This document shows, piece by piece, positions 14,985 through 28,028 of a stretch of 64,000 bases of DNA (positions are counted from its first letter, which is position 1; each line of letters begins with the position of its first letter). The DNA is taken from contig JACKQL020000028.1 of assembly GCA_018296165.2 (NCBI GenBank), forward strand, positions 558,001-622,000, given 5' to 3'. The stretch comes from Termitomyces sp. T153 (lineage: Eukaryota > Basidiomycota > Agaricomycetes > Agaricales > Lyophyllaceae). Below the pieces are notes generated by a model. That model saw nothing but the letters and a program-made list of their open reading frames with translations, had not been told where the DNA came from and searched no databases. Position numbers and translations under genes: made by a program.

Positions 14985-17900
14985 TATCGGAGTAGAGTAC
15001 TTTGTTACTTTGCCCCCGCCTCTTAGCCCAGCATTGTGGCTTGTCGGCGGTATAAATAGAGCTCATTCATTCATTCATTCATTATCTGCCGCGTGGTGTC
15101 ACTGCAGCCGAGTATTTAGTCATTGGCAAGGTCATGATCAAGGGCAACCAAAGCTTCCGTATATACTTAGTATTATTTGATTAGGGCAGCGTGATGGGAC
15201 TTATGGTGTTGCAGAAGGACATGGCCTATCATTCCGTATTCAGGTGGTCATCAGATTGGAAAAAAGGATGATATATAAATGAGACTCGGCCGGAAAGTTG
15301 GACTTCCAAGAATCGTTGACGACCCATCTCTGAAAATTCTACAAGTTGGGCTCACGAAAACAGATAATCCGATTGGCCTGTGATACCCTAAGTCATCAAA
15401 GTTCTGTCATCTTTCGTAGGTGGTGGAAATTCGTTGAACTTCTACCCATTGAAGTCAAGAATGATCCCACGCGTGATTGAACCTCTCATATCGGACACGC
15501 AATGATCATTGTATTTGACATACAGCTTATCACAGCAAAGGCTGAAAGTCAAAGAAGTACTCCGCAGGAATCTCATGAGGCGACCTACCCCGACTTGAGC
15601 TCACGGAGCACCAATGTTACGGGGAAACATTCTTGGAGAATATCCTCACTTTGAATGATTGTTGAGCTTCTGCCGTTGATAGGGCACCCTGCTAGAATCA
15701 AAACTATGAGATGCTTTGAGGAACACGGAAAGGCAAGCTCACAAGATCTCCGGCTAGTCGTTCCATGGTCTTCCTTATGGTGAATAACTATTCATGTCCT
15801 CTGTAAGAACACTGTCCTGGGAGTCAGCCAAACATAATTTGAGTTGATTTATTGGATCTTCTCATACAAATTTTGACTCACGGTTGCGTGAATGATGGCA
15901 CGAGATCGAGGCACTGTGAAGTTCATGTGGTAGAAATACAGAACGTGCTTCTACCTTATAGAAGATGGGAAAACATATCCGGTTAGTGTCAAGCTGAGAG
16001 ACGGCTGTTGCTTTATAACTGTGCACGATGGCAGCCACGTACGGCTAACTTTGGATGCCGTCGATTAGAATTCGGATGGACCCTGTCCGGCAACGTCAAA
16101 CCGGAGGTCATATGCAGAGTCTTGATGGACGCGTGTCATCATTAACCTGTCTGTTCATCTAGAACACATGGAAGCCTGACATTACCCATGGCGAATACTG
16201 TGTGAATTGTAAGTGCAAAAGGAGTAAGTTTTGCCCAGGGCAAGTCAAACAATCGTTATCTGTGAGACAATGAATTAAATGGAGCTTTTCCCTTCCATCG
16301 TTATTGTAGATGTGCATGGACGTGGGAATGGTATTAATAGCGTACAAAATGTATCGTTCCCAGTAAAGTTGCCATAGATAGCCAGAACACAATGCGTAGT
16401 ATCATATTCTTAGGCCTCTCCAAGTCCGTCGGAGCTCCGGGGTATATGGAGACTGCACCGTGAGGCATTGACCATTTCCGAAAGAGCTTTGTGCGGAGAT
16501 CATGGCAAAGGGATTTTTACGACGAACACTGATACAAACCGCCAGCACAATAACCGCCAGCACAATAGTCCAATTAAGATTGAGAGACACATCAATCAAT
16601 CAACGAAGCACCAAGTAGATCTTCGAAGTTCGAACGTTATCAAGCCACTTATTTCTTCTCGGTCCCTAAGGCGAATATCTCGCATTGATCATCTGAGCGA
16701 AACGGGCTCGGCTTTTTGACATTACGTGCTGGACTTTCAGTAAAAAGTGGGTATTTCGACTCATTGCTCCTGGTAAGCTGAGAACCTTGCAACTCTCGTA
16801 AAGGCGAAGGGTTCAATGATACTCATGTAAATCAGTTGCTAGACTGACGGCATCGTGGAGCCCGCTTTCTGTAAGTAAATGTTATTAGTAGATGTCCAAT
16901 CATCGATACTACGTGTCATACATCTTGTACCTTGAAATTTCGAATTCGTATCTGATGAAAGGGATGATGAACTTGATATCGACGATCGGCCATCCTCTGT
17001 ATCGCTAGAGGCGCAAAGTAGACATGCGTTTCATCAAAGGGGGATGTGCGTTTTCTGCGCTTTCGTAGAGAAACGGAAAGTAGGCGACGGCACGTGGTTC
17101 CGGATCACTCGGAAAGAAATGTACGCCGGCTCCAGTCATCGTCCCTCACTGGCAGTTTCTCTCGCAACTTCTCCCTCTTCATTAGTGAAGGACAACGAAC
17201 ACATGACTCATGATAGGAGTAGATAAGATTAAGTGAGTTCATTGTCAGCATCGCGTCAAGACTTTGTCTTGAAATTGATATGAATCCTTTAGGCCAAATT
17301 TCAGCACTGATCGAGGTTCTCAGCAAATCAAGCGTAATGTAATGTGCTTTAGGCTCCCATAACATGTCAAGCAGCAACAGCTTTTTAGTGACCAGATGTG
17401 AAGATTAGTTTATTTATGGTTTCTGGCCTTGTGAAGGATTTGAATCAAAAGCCACACATTCCCCGTTTCGATCGCGGCCCCGCGGCACGCATGCGAATAT
17501 AATACTAATTGTATCTGTCATATGTCAGACAAAGTCTCTCTTTGGTGGCGGCCAAGAATATGTTGCCAGGTCCAGGAGTATTCACGGTCGCACTCTCAAG
17601 GCAGAGAACAACAGCGCTATTGCGACGGACTCGTGAGCTCTGTTTACAAAGCTAGACAATATCGTGTTAAACGCAGGTTTTCCTTCTATGGTCGTTCGTT
17701 GCGTTCGCGTTTCATTCTTACTCTGGTACCCTTCGTTCGGATTCCTGATGCTGCGAAGATTATTTCCTGGTTCAATACTCGAACAACTCCCGGTTACTCT
17801 CACGAAACCTGTCTTGGCCTCTATGTGTATTGTTCGCAACCGCATACTCCTGATGATCTCTTGGTTCTGTCCAATCCCCTTGAAGTGATCACTATTCAGA

Positions 17901-18073
17901 ATTCTGTGGAAGCACGTTGTGACTTAATGCCTCTCACCGTGTATTATCCCCCTGCGTGGGATCTATCACGCACCCAAGGAATGTACAGGTTCCGAGTCCT
18001 TTTTGCGGACTTGAAACCTCACCAGAACAGTACAAAAGCTCAAACGTCTTACTCTTCTCGTTAACTGCCCATC
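14985..18073. other. Gene-poor region upstream of the laccase-like gene
   Basis: Three kilobases with a short CATT microsatellite at about 15064-15083 and no recognised gene. The 543-nt ORF at 17522-18064 ends just before the laccase start. It lacks any domain or protein-like composition and is treated as promoter/5'UTR. The 60 bases before 18074 are pyrimidine-rich, common before fungal start codons. Confidence 0.45.
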
Positions 18074-20816
18074 ATGCAGCTCCTGTTACTTACATCAGCT
18101 CTCTTAGCCCTTTTCAGGCCCCATCCTGCTAATGGAGTTGCCATCAAACCACGAAACCTCAAGGAGGTCACTTTGAACATCGAGAATGCCCAAGTCGCCC
18201 CCGACGGTTTTGAAAGGGGTATTCATCGTCGTCATATTACTATGTTCTCTGCTGACCTGGCCCCTAGCTGCTATTACTGCCAACGGACAGTGAATATCCG
18301 TGAATTCTATCCAGCACTGAGCAGTGGCTGATGCTAGTCAGGTATCCCGGCCCTCTGATCACTCTCAACAAAGGTGACTTCCTTCGAGTGACGATGAATA
18401 ACCGCCTTGTTAGTATCTACTTCCGTCCTTTTCCAACTACTATGTGACATGGATCGCACAGACTGACCCAACAATGCGTCGCAGCACCAGCTTGGTAAGA
18501 ATTCTTGTGGGTGCTCGGATCTTATCCCACTTGACTTCTTGTTATCAGGACTTCGATGGCATCTTTTTCACGACGCAGAATAGCTTCCACGAAGGAACGC
18601 CATTCGTCACCACCTGCCCTGTCGGACCTAATGCTAGCTTCGTCTATGATGTTCCACTCATTCTGAACCAAACTGGTACATACTGGTATCACAGGTACGG
18701 TCATCAGAGCATCACGAGTTTCGAGATGCTGAAACAATTATACAGCCAGCTCAGTGTTCAGTATGTAGACGTAAGCTTATTTGTTCCTTCTGTGTCTGAC
18801 AATCGCTCATTCACTGGTTAGGGTCTCCGTGGAGCTCTCATCGTTTATGGTGCGTTTCTAATTTTCATGCACGATGTCAAGTCGATTATGATGGCCACCG
18901 TCATAAAGATCCTGAAGATCCTTTGGCTCACCTATATGATGTTGATGATGAGAACACGGTATGTGAATGAACAATTTTGATCGTTCAATATCGAAGACTC
19001 AGTGTCATTTGTAGATCTGGCAAATCGGTGAGGGTCTAGGTCCAACCCGTTGATCAACTTGCTATCTCACGAGTGACTATAGGTGACTGGTGGCACAACT
19101 CAAGCGTTACCATGCTCGCTGGTTATGTTGCCACCGGTATCGTACCCGTCTCTGATTCTGGCACTTTTAATGGTGTCGGACGCTTCAATGGTGGTCCAGA
19201 AGTGCCGTTCTTTGTTCAGAATGTCGAGTCTGGCAAGCGCTACCGATTCCGCATCATCAACCAGTCGGCTCGCAATGTCTTCACTATGTCTGTCGATGGT
19301 CACGATCTCAGTGCGCAATCCGTTCTTTAAATTGTGACTTGGTTATTGTCTAAGACGAATTGTAAAGCCATTATTGAAACCGACGGGACTCCTACGACTC
19401 CGATGGTCGTGAACGAGATCCAAATGCTTGCGGGTCAACGCTACTCGGTCGTTGTATGTTCAGCTTGCCTTTTTCAAAGAAACTTCTATTGATTCTGATT
19501 AGCTCGAAGCCAATCAACCGGTTGCTAATTACTGGATTAACGCTCCTTTCGTTGGTGGCAATCCTGCTGTTAATCCGAATCGTCAGTGCAATCTGTTAAG
19601 CCGAATTCAAGTGCACTTATGCACAGACAACCAGAAAACGCGACCCTCTCGCGTGCTATCTTGAGATATGCCGGTGCACCTGCTGCTGACCCTGTGACCC
19701 CCATGACTCTTGGCCCGGATAACCCCAACGCTCTCATTGAAGCCAATCTCCGTGTAAGTAATGCTTGCGATGGGTTGGGAGGTGTATGCTCATTTCTTTG
19801 TTCAGCCCCTCGTTGCTGAAGCTGTCAGTGTCTCTATTTGTTTCATCAAATTATGAATTTTTGATTATACCCGCAGGCTCCCCCGTCTGATGTTAACATC
19901 ACCCTCGAGCTGATGGTGGTACGTAGCACATCGTACCCGGGGACTGAGACTATGAGTCCTGAAACTCATTTGATGATTTCAGACGCCTGGGAAGGCACAG
20001 TGGAACGTCAACAACGTTTCGTACTTATCTCCTGTAGTCCCGACGCTCGTCAAAGTCTTGGACGGTGCTAACATGGCAGCTGACTTCAATGCCACGGAGA
20101 ACACTTTCATTCTGCCCGCCAACTCTGTCATCCAGATTCACTTCCTTCCTAAGTAAGATACATACTCATGTTACCGAGCTGGTCTGATCATGTCTGTTTC
20201 TTAATAGTGATGATGACGAAGCTCATCGTAAGTAGATTATCAACCATCGACCGCACTGGAAAACACATTAAATGATTTTGTTTACAGCATTCCATCTTCA
20301 TGGGGTGCGTATCCCAATTGTAGGGCATGGTCAGACTATATCTATTGACGATGCTTCGTTAGAACAATTTCTTCCTTATCAAGTCAAATACCACTGACAT
20401 AATCAACACCGTGGATCCCATCCGTCGTGATGTATATCAACATTTCTATCCGAGGCACACTGTTTCTGACAATTTCCGCCCTAGACGGCCGGTGTCGGAA
20501 ATTCGGGCGTCTTTCTCCGATTCGTTACCGATAGGCCAGGTGGGTCGCTTCTTATGCAGCTCAGTGTTGGAGCAATGACTTATTTTTGCTTAGGAACCTG
20601 GTTCTTCCACTGCCATATCTTCTGGCACATGCAAGCAGGACTTGCGACTGTCATGGCCTCTGGCGCCAGTGATGGCACTGATCGTGCAGATATCCATCCC
20701 AACAAGGCCTGGGAGGATCTATGCCCTGCGGTAAGCCTTCGTCTGGTATGGTCACTTGGAACACCTATTTACTGAGTGTGTTATAGTACGATGCTCTCCC
20801 GGCTGATCTCCAGTAA
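18074..20816 (+). CDS. Laccase-like multicopper oxidase with altered copper ligands
   Basis: Twenty-two exons: 18074-18218, 18268-18289, 18342-18408, 18462-18494, 18549-18694, 18746-18770, 18822-18849, 18909-18958, 19015-19027, 19083-19310, 19368-19453, 19503-19585, 19627-19753, 19806-19823, 19877-19918, 19983-20152, 20208-20227, 20288-20304, 20363-20431, 20485-20539, 20594-20730 and 20787-20816. They sum to 1,611 nt, or 536 aa, the normal laccase length. A signal peptide (MQLLLLTSALLALF...) predicts secretion. Three cupredoxin domains follow: YPGPLITLNKGD, GLRGALIVYDPEDP, GKRYRFRIINQSARN, ETDGTPTTPMVV, then HPFHLHGN and GTWFFHCHIFWHMQAG. The type-1 copper site (His of HPFH, Cys-His of HCH..H) is present. 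The L1 motif HWHG is DFDG and the L2 motif HSH is HSQ, so three of eight trinuclear-cluster histidines are absent. Normal four-electron O2 reduction is doubtful. The role is unknown. Confidence 0.92.
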
Positions 20817-21099
20817 TTCTTCATGCAGATTGGGTGACGAGTCGCGACTCTGTGATGAAGATGTGACGTTGTATTTGTCATAATCAAATCATGTATTTTT
20901 GTGCCTACATTTTCTTACAAGTAACCTGGGTGTCGTCAATTTTGTTAACGTAAACCTCCTCGAGCTTCAAGCGCTTGCAAGCTTTAATGAAACTTCTGCA
21001 TTGAGGACAGAGTTTGAATGTGACACGCGAATGTCACGTGCATATTTTTGCAACGTTCCACATCGCGAGGGGCCATGCGATAGAGTGTATCTTACTGGT

Positions 21100-24000
21100 A
21101 TGCCTACTTTATCTGTCCAGCATTCTCGAACGGCGGCGGGACGAAAAAAAAATCATCATGCTCGTGTTTTTTCGAGTGTGGCAGACATTAGTTCGGTATT
21201 GCGTTCTCAGAATCATGAGAGTATGATACTTGGTGGGTATGGTTCTTCGGCTAGGTCCCAAGTTGTTAATAAGTTTTGTATCAGATCTGACGGCTTTGCG
21301 CAACCACTTGTCGATTCGACCTGGAGAAGATGCGATCACGCTTCAGGATGCTAGGCTACTGCTTGTTAAAGACTGGCTTAACAATGTTCATGGGGCGCAC
21401 GATATATTCGGCTTATGGGATAGTCTCACACAGGTAACTATCAATTCTTCAATCTACAATCCAATTAATTTATTCTTTTTAGCGACAAAACTCACTTCTC
21501 GCAGTTCTGATATCTATCTTGTCGTCTCTATTGACGCTTACGTCGTCTCATTATACATATCAAGCTCTTGGACAACCTATAATCAAAACTATACTCGCAC
21601 AAACGTACACACGGCGTTTGAACTCGTATCTCGGCGGCTCGCATGCAGAATTGATTCTGGTTACCTTGAAACTCTTCAATGCAATGTCGTCATTCGCGGG
21701 CGGTCGTGAGAAGAAGTCTGTATCAGAGGCATTTGGTTGGGAGCTCAAGGTAGTAGAAATTCAAGTCTGGTATCCATTCATTCGCGATTGATGCGTGTAG
21801 TCCAGTCTCTTCCCAAACTTTTGAACATGCGTCGCAAATCCACATCCGACACTTTCGATGCTCTCGCGAAGCCTGGTGAGTGCTATGGTTTTCATCTATC
21901 CTGTTTCTCATTCGCGACTAGACATCAGAACACTGTATATATTATTCATCCTCTCATTTGTGGGATCAGACAGCCCGGCTCAGGCCAAGGCGACGTTCAT
22001 CGAGCAGCACCGGGAACCGTTTCTCTCGATATTCAAAGGCCTCGTTCAAGACTCTTACAGCATCATTCGGAGAGTTCTTGAAATATGTTGGGCCGGACTC
22101 TGGTCGGATCCCAAAATCAAAAGGACATTGAAGATCAATCTGTTCAACGAGATTACCATTTCGCACGTGAGCCTCTCCGTCTGTCGTACGAGTACTACTT
22201 ACCTCGATTGCAGCTTCTAAAACTCTACGATCGCAAGGTCGCTGAGGATGACGACCCGGACCATGTGCCTGCAGACCTTGTACACCACTTTTTACTCGCC
22301 ATTTGCACACGCCCTGGGACAGGGATATGCTTCAAGGACAGAGGATGGTACCCGCGCGAGTCTGATGGTGAAGATGAACCGGGCCGAGGAAAAATATACA
22401 ACAGGATTCTAGCGAATGTCTTGAAGACCCTCAAGGTCAATGAGGACCTCCGACAACAGGAGCTCGCCTTAAAAATCCTGGCTGCATGCCCAGAACTCGT
22501 GGCTGGGTGCGTCGTTCGCCTTCTTTCGTCTTGACCATCTGTTTATGTGTATGTAGGTACTGGTCAGGAGCCGCCCTCACCCTTGAACCGCGCCTTTCCT
22601 CTAAATGGATAGCGAACATATCATTCTTCGGCTCCGTTCTCTCACAGCCGGTACCCACATGGTCCTTCCACCTCATCGGCACAGCTCTCTACCAACCCAC
22701 GCCTCCACCATTATCCACCATCATTGAAAGCATCCTTCCCTCCGTCCATACCAAGGTCCATTTTACCAGAGGTCTCCAATCAACCAGTGGACTGGTACAA
22801 CACTGCACAGCGCTTGCGCTAGCGAAGTGCCTGGCTAAGTACGAGGACGTGCTTAAGCTGTTTTTAGAGGTCAAGGTGGCGCTTGAGGAGAATGAAACTG
22901 AAGGGCAGTGGAGTAGAAGGAGGAAGGACGTTGAGAAGGAAGTGAGGAGGAGGGTTCCAGATTTTCAAGTGATTGTTGCGTTTTCGCAGCAGAAATTCGT
23001 CGAGGTGCCCGGGACTACGACGACGACGTCAGGTGTTACTGCGCCTACGTCGAATGTGACACGTATCGCGCTGCTGTCCGAAAGTGCGCATAGGCTTCTT
23101 TGGATGTATCAGAGATGCTTGCCGATGGTGGTCGCGGAAGCTCGATTTGATGTTGGGAAGCTCCTGCAGGGTTTTGCTGGGAAGGAGAAGACGACAATAG
23201 CGGAGAGCGGAGACGAGGAGATGACGGCTGCCATGAGATTACATGTAGTACAGCAGCTGCATGTTCTGCGGTTGTTAAAGGATAGTGATCAGTTCGGGTG
23301 GTCCGGGAGGATAGGTATGATCTTTCGATGCCGCAGGCTCTTCGCTTACAGCTCGTCTTTGATTCAGGCTCCACTTCACAGAGCTATCTTACTGTCCTTC
23401 TCAATGCATTCATAACCACCAATATTCACGCAATACGCATGGCGTTGTCCGACCTTCTCGAATATACTCTGGGGGAAAGTATTATGTTTCAGGACGACCC
23501 TACCGAACCCCATCTCTGGCTACTCTCTCTCCCTACCTCCCACAGAAGACGTGGAACAGAATCCCCTGACGGTGCAATCTTGACGGACGAAGGCGAGAGT
23601 GTGATCACATTCTTAGATGACTGTGTTCAGAGGTGTCTCAAGACGCCATACCGTTACCTCGAAGATCTACATGTGCTCGCAGAACTCACCGTCCCTCAGA
23701 GCCAGTCCATGACTGACAGGGATGAATCCTTGCCTGGTCCTCTTCTGATGACCGTTCTCGAGCAGCTGGAGATCAAGGTTTCCAAAAAGATGCTCTCGCC
23801 ATCTGACGTTCTCGCTATTGCGTCGTTTGTCCGTAAGCTTGTGTTCCGTTTGTCGAGTAATCAACAGGATCTCGGCTTCCTCCGTGCCGTTGCGGATAAA
23901 TTCAGTGTGATACTACAGGCCAAGAAGCTTTTCCCCGATTATCCTGTTATTACATCTGCAGTCCGCAAAGAAATCGATCTTCTAAGGATGGCTTTGTTCC

Positions 24001-27000
24001 CGGATGATTTCTCTTTGCAGAGCGTTTCGGACGAGGCAAAGGCATTTTTATCGATTATTGAAGAGATACCTGTTTGTAGGTGGCTCCTGGTTTCATGATG
24101 CAACTCAAAATTCATTTTTCATCTTCGTATGCAGCTACTACGAAGGAGGCACGCAAGTCTTCTGCGTATGAACTTGTAGACTGGCTTCGTCTTGTGGACG
24201 GTCAATTTGGATCACATGAGATTGCGCGTGTGGTGGCCGTTTTGACTAAGCTTTACCCTCCTGCTCTTTCCATGGTCCTAGAATCTCTATCTCCAGAGAC
24301 AGGGTCTCTCTGGAAAGGTCTCGACGTAGGTTCTCTTTACCCGGAAGCACGAACATAGTAAGTTCATTGTTGTTTTTGTTGAACGAGTTTGGTATTTGAT
24401 TGTGTATTGCAGCCTTCTATTCGACTACTTGTTCCTCCATGCGGGTCCGTCTCAAATCGCAGATGGAGCTTGTCGTGAAGTTCTTTCGCAAGCAGCCTTT
24501 GGTTGTGAACCTAACCTTGGAGATGGAAAGAGGGCTGTACGCCTTGTTGGTCACAGGCTAGCGGGTAGTTATGTTGAGCAGACGAGGGACCTATTCTTTC
24601 TGTTAGGATCAATTCTGAAGAGAGGATCGATTGTCCTTCCATCAAGCGATTTCATGATACTCAAGGAGGCAGTATTCATTCGCTCTAATCTCAAGCCTTA
24701 TCTAATATCTGGTTCGCTATCAAACGCCGAGCGCGAAGGTATGTTCGACTTTCACAATTGTATCTTCGAATTCAACTGTTGTCAAGGGCTCCACCATCTC
24801 ATTAGAGAGGTTCTAGATCCAACAAATCCTCTGGATAGGGAGTTGTTGGCTATTCCTAGTGCATACTGGCTTGGAGTCCTAATGTCGGATACGATCAATG
24901 ATCCTGCTCAGGTATGCATGAATACATAGTGAATTGGGCCATTTAGAGAACGTTTACGCAGTTTTCACTCGCTTCTCCTTGGATCAACTACATCCAACAC
25001 CAAGAACTGTTTAGCCTTCTGGATTCCCTCTCCTCGGACTCTCTTTCCGCTGAAACACTCGTAGCCCTTTTGGAACCTGTTCTTTCTGCCATCAAGTTAA
25101 TGACGACGTCAAAGTCGGAACCTGGACGGGCATTGATTCACAGGATGTCCTTACTCTTGTCTCTTTACTCGATGACCGTCTCTACTGCTCTAGAGGAGTT
25201 GATAGCGATTGCCATTCAATCGTCGCTTCCTGCATATCATGATGGTGGTCAGTGTAGAGAGGCATTTGACGAGACGAACTTGATTGATGTCGTGAAGCGC
25301 GCAGAATCACGGTGGTCCCGGGGTCTAGATGTTTGGCCTACCGATCTACCAGTCCAATCCTTCTTGAGCCAGGATTCGTGGACCGCATCGACAGTCGCAA
25401 TCGTATCAGGCCTTCTCTATTCGGGGCATCTGCCTCGGGACAGTTTCATTTCTTGGCTTTCGACTGATCATTGTACCGCGCGTTCCCCAGAACATTTCAT
25501 CATTGTCGTGCACGCCTTCTTTGACGTTGTTTCGTCTGGAGAGGAAGAGCTCGCTGAGCACGATTGTTGGATCACTCATTTTTCGCGCATTCTCCATATA
25601 GTGCTCGATAATAAGACTCCCCAGTCAATACGTTTAAAAGGCGGTGCTTGTTTATCACTTATGGCGTGTTTCATACCTTCAAACATGGCAGATTTTCTTG
25701 CAATTCTCGTCCGTACCGTTCAGACATTGCCTGTCTCCGAAATCTACTCAGAGCTACTTTTGATCGGACAATTCCTGCACGCGCGTCTTCCTCGACTAAC
25801 CGGAGATTTCATAAAAGAACTCGTGAATCATGGCATACAATGGGCTATCCGATACTTCACCGAGGAGGAAGATCCATCTCTGAATGAGACTTTGATAGAT
25901 CTGAGTATGACATCCTTCCCTATGACCATGTCACCCTACTCTTACCTTCTATACAGCCTCGCTCGTACATGTCGCGGTCGGGATTAAGCCTCATCTTGTG
26001 GAAACCGTTTTGGGAGTAGCGATTCAAAGCCGACTTTCTCATTTGGCGGCTGTAGAGTTCGTCACTGCATTGTTGCCTCGTGTACATCTCAAGGTAGTGT
26101 CATAGTCTTCACGTTGTTTGTACCATGATTAACCTTTATTTCAGCCTGTCGTGGTCAATCGGCATTTGCAAGGTATCCTGCAGCATGCCAACTTCTTCAA
26201 ATATTGTGGCAACGTTTCGCCTGATACTGCTTCGATGCGAGACGCCGTTGTTCAGCTGTTACACACCCTTTTCAATCTTCATCTGGCCAACACATGTCAG
26301 ATAACACATATTGAACCTCTCATCAAAATTTATCGTGGGACATTATCGAAGGCTGACGGCCTCATTCTGTCGATATTTCGCCTTTTCGAGACTGAACGGA
26401 AGGTTGCCATCTCATCTATCCTCTGCCAATGGTCGCCGACACCTAATCTGCTTTCATCTACATCATTGGAGGCAATACAGGGTCTCGATCCCATCTTAGT
26501 GCTCCGAACATGTCTTAATTTCCCTTCGTGGAGGAGACTCGATGATCTAACAACGGAGAAAGCTTCTTCCCATGAAGTGCAATTGTACGACCCCATCTTC
26601 CTAATGCTGCTTTTTGCTCAGATGCTGGCGGAGAATCCTCCGGAGTCTGGTTTTGCATGGGTCGAGGTTTTCAGAACGAATATTGTGAGCTTGTTCATTC
26701 GGGCTTTGTCATCGAAGTGTGAAATGATTCGCGACATTGCCCTGTGCCAGTTGGCGGGATTGTGGCAATACCTTGAGGTTCGTGGTTAGCTATGTTCCTT
26801 GATCAGCTTGACTCAATATAGAAAAGAACGCCGATTTGCAAGAGCGTGTCCATGTTTTACATATTCTCACATTACTAAAGAATGTGCTACCTGTTCCCTC
26901 TAACGGGCCTCCACGAAGACTCCCATCCTACACCACGCTTCTTCTTTCGCATTCACTCCGAGGAATATTTTATCCTTCGAACTTCATATATCCTATCACT

Positions 27001-28028
27001 GCCCGATTTCTCTTACAGCGCCCAGAGCTTGATATAAATGATGTACCACTGCTCTACAATATGCTCTATTGCAGCTCCGATGACTGGAAGAAGGAGCGCG
27101 GATGGATGATTCGCTTTTTGTCGGACGGCATGATGAGCACTGATGACTGGAAAGTTTTTAAAGGCCGGCATACCTGGGATTTGCTCGCTAGCCTATTCCA
27201 ATGTTCAGAAGACGACCGTGCTTTCCGTGCTGGCATACTCGATGTAAGTAATTGCTTTTTATTTGAATTTTATTTGGAGGGGCATGTATCAATCAATCGA
27301 CAGGTTCTCGCAAATCTTACGTGCAACGTTCAGGCCACCACATCACTGATCTTGAAGTCAGGACTCCTATCATGGATCGAGATCCAGTTGATGACGTCGA
27401 GCGGCGTCGAGGGTGTCGAATGGGTCAAGATTCTAGACAATATCATGACCATCGTAGACCCAGGTAAACTAGAATTGTCGACTGGGGGAGAATGGCGTGC
27501 AGTGATCTGTCGATGTCTTCTGATCTTGTTAGATGATCCAAAGTCTTGTACGTTGATTTGCCATGCCAGTATCCCCTCGTCTTATCTGATGCATACGATT
27601 TACTAGCCAACGCCTTTTTCGTTTTCCCGCTAGCTATTGCAGCGGCTCTACGGCTGAGTCTTTTGCCAGGACCCCAAGTAGCAAATCTAGCTCTTCTCAT
27701 ACAAAAACTTGTAGCGTGCCTTAGGGATCTGGAGGGTTCCGTGACTGTACCGCCTTCGATCTCTTCGCGTCCCCTCGAACTCGATTCTCATCCCCGTCAC
27801 CTCTACCGCTCTCATACCATACATGAAACACAGAACTGTGCTCCTCTGCAGGTATGGGGCCAAAGCGTGGAAGCGCTTTGGCGTATCTTGATGACGCTCA
27901 AGGACGCGTCGGAATTGTGGGGTGTTGTGACTAGTAGGATACTCGTCTGGAGGGCGATATCTGGAACGACTGATGGTATTACGGAATGGACGAGGGCACA
28001 AGTTATTTGTAACATGGCAGGGCGGTAG
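21100..28028 (+). CDS. URB1: Nucleolar pre-ribosomal-associated protein 1 (Urb1/Npa1)
   Basis: Seventeen exons: 21100-21232, 21285-21433, 21483-21749, 21806-21875, 21922-22166, 22214-22506, 22557-23314, 23368-24075, 24135-24357, 24413-24738, 24787-24911, 24962-25904, 25957-26093, 26145-26777, 26827-27243, 27304-27547 and 27607-28028. They give 2,030 aa, the usual size. Urb1/Npa1 is a large helical-repeat nucleolar protein needed for early 60S pre-ribosome assembly. N-terminal Npa1-domain support: DLTALRNHLSIRPGE, DARLLLVKDWLN, LVTLKLFNAMSSFAGG, IRRVLEICWAGLWSD and LEPRLSSKWIANISFF. C-terminal NopRA1-type support: LLYNMLYCSSDDWKKERGW and IRFLSDGMMSTDDW. The start at 21100 gives a basic tail (AAGRKKNHHAR) before the first conserved helix. 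The 48-nt intron 24739-24786 could also be read through in frame; removing it restores an AEREG-LHHL junction. Confidence 0.92.

Noticed and set aside
17522..18064. 180-aa ORF just upstream of the laccase-like gene
   Set aside because: No domain, unlikely composition, an overlapping open antisense frame, and it occupies the promoter/5'UTR position ending 9 bp before the laccase start.
24739..24786. 48-nt in-frame stretch of URB1 as coding
   Set aside because: It has a GTATGT donor and AG acceptor, and removing it restores a smooth helical region; retained as an alternative only.
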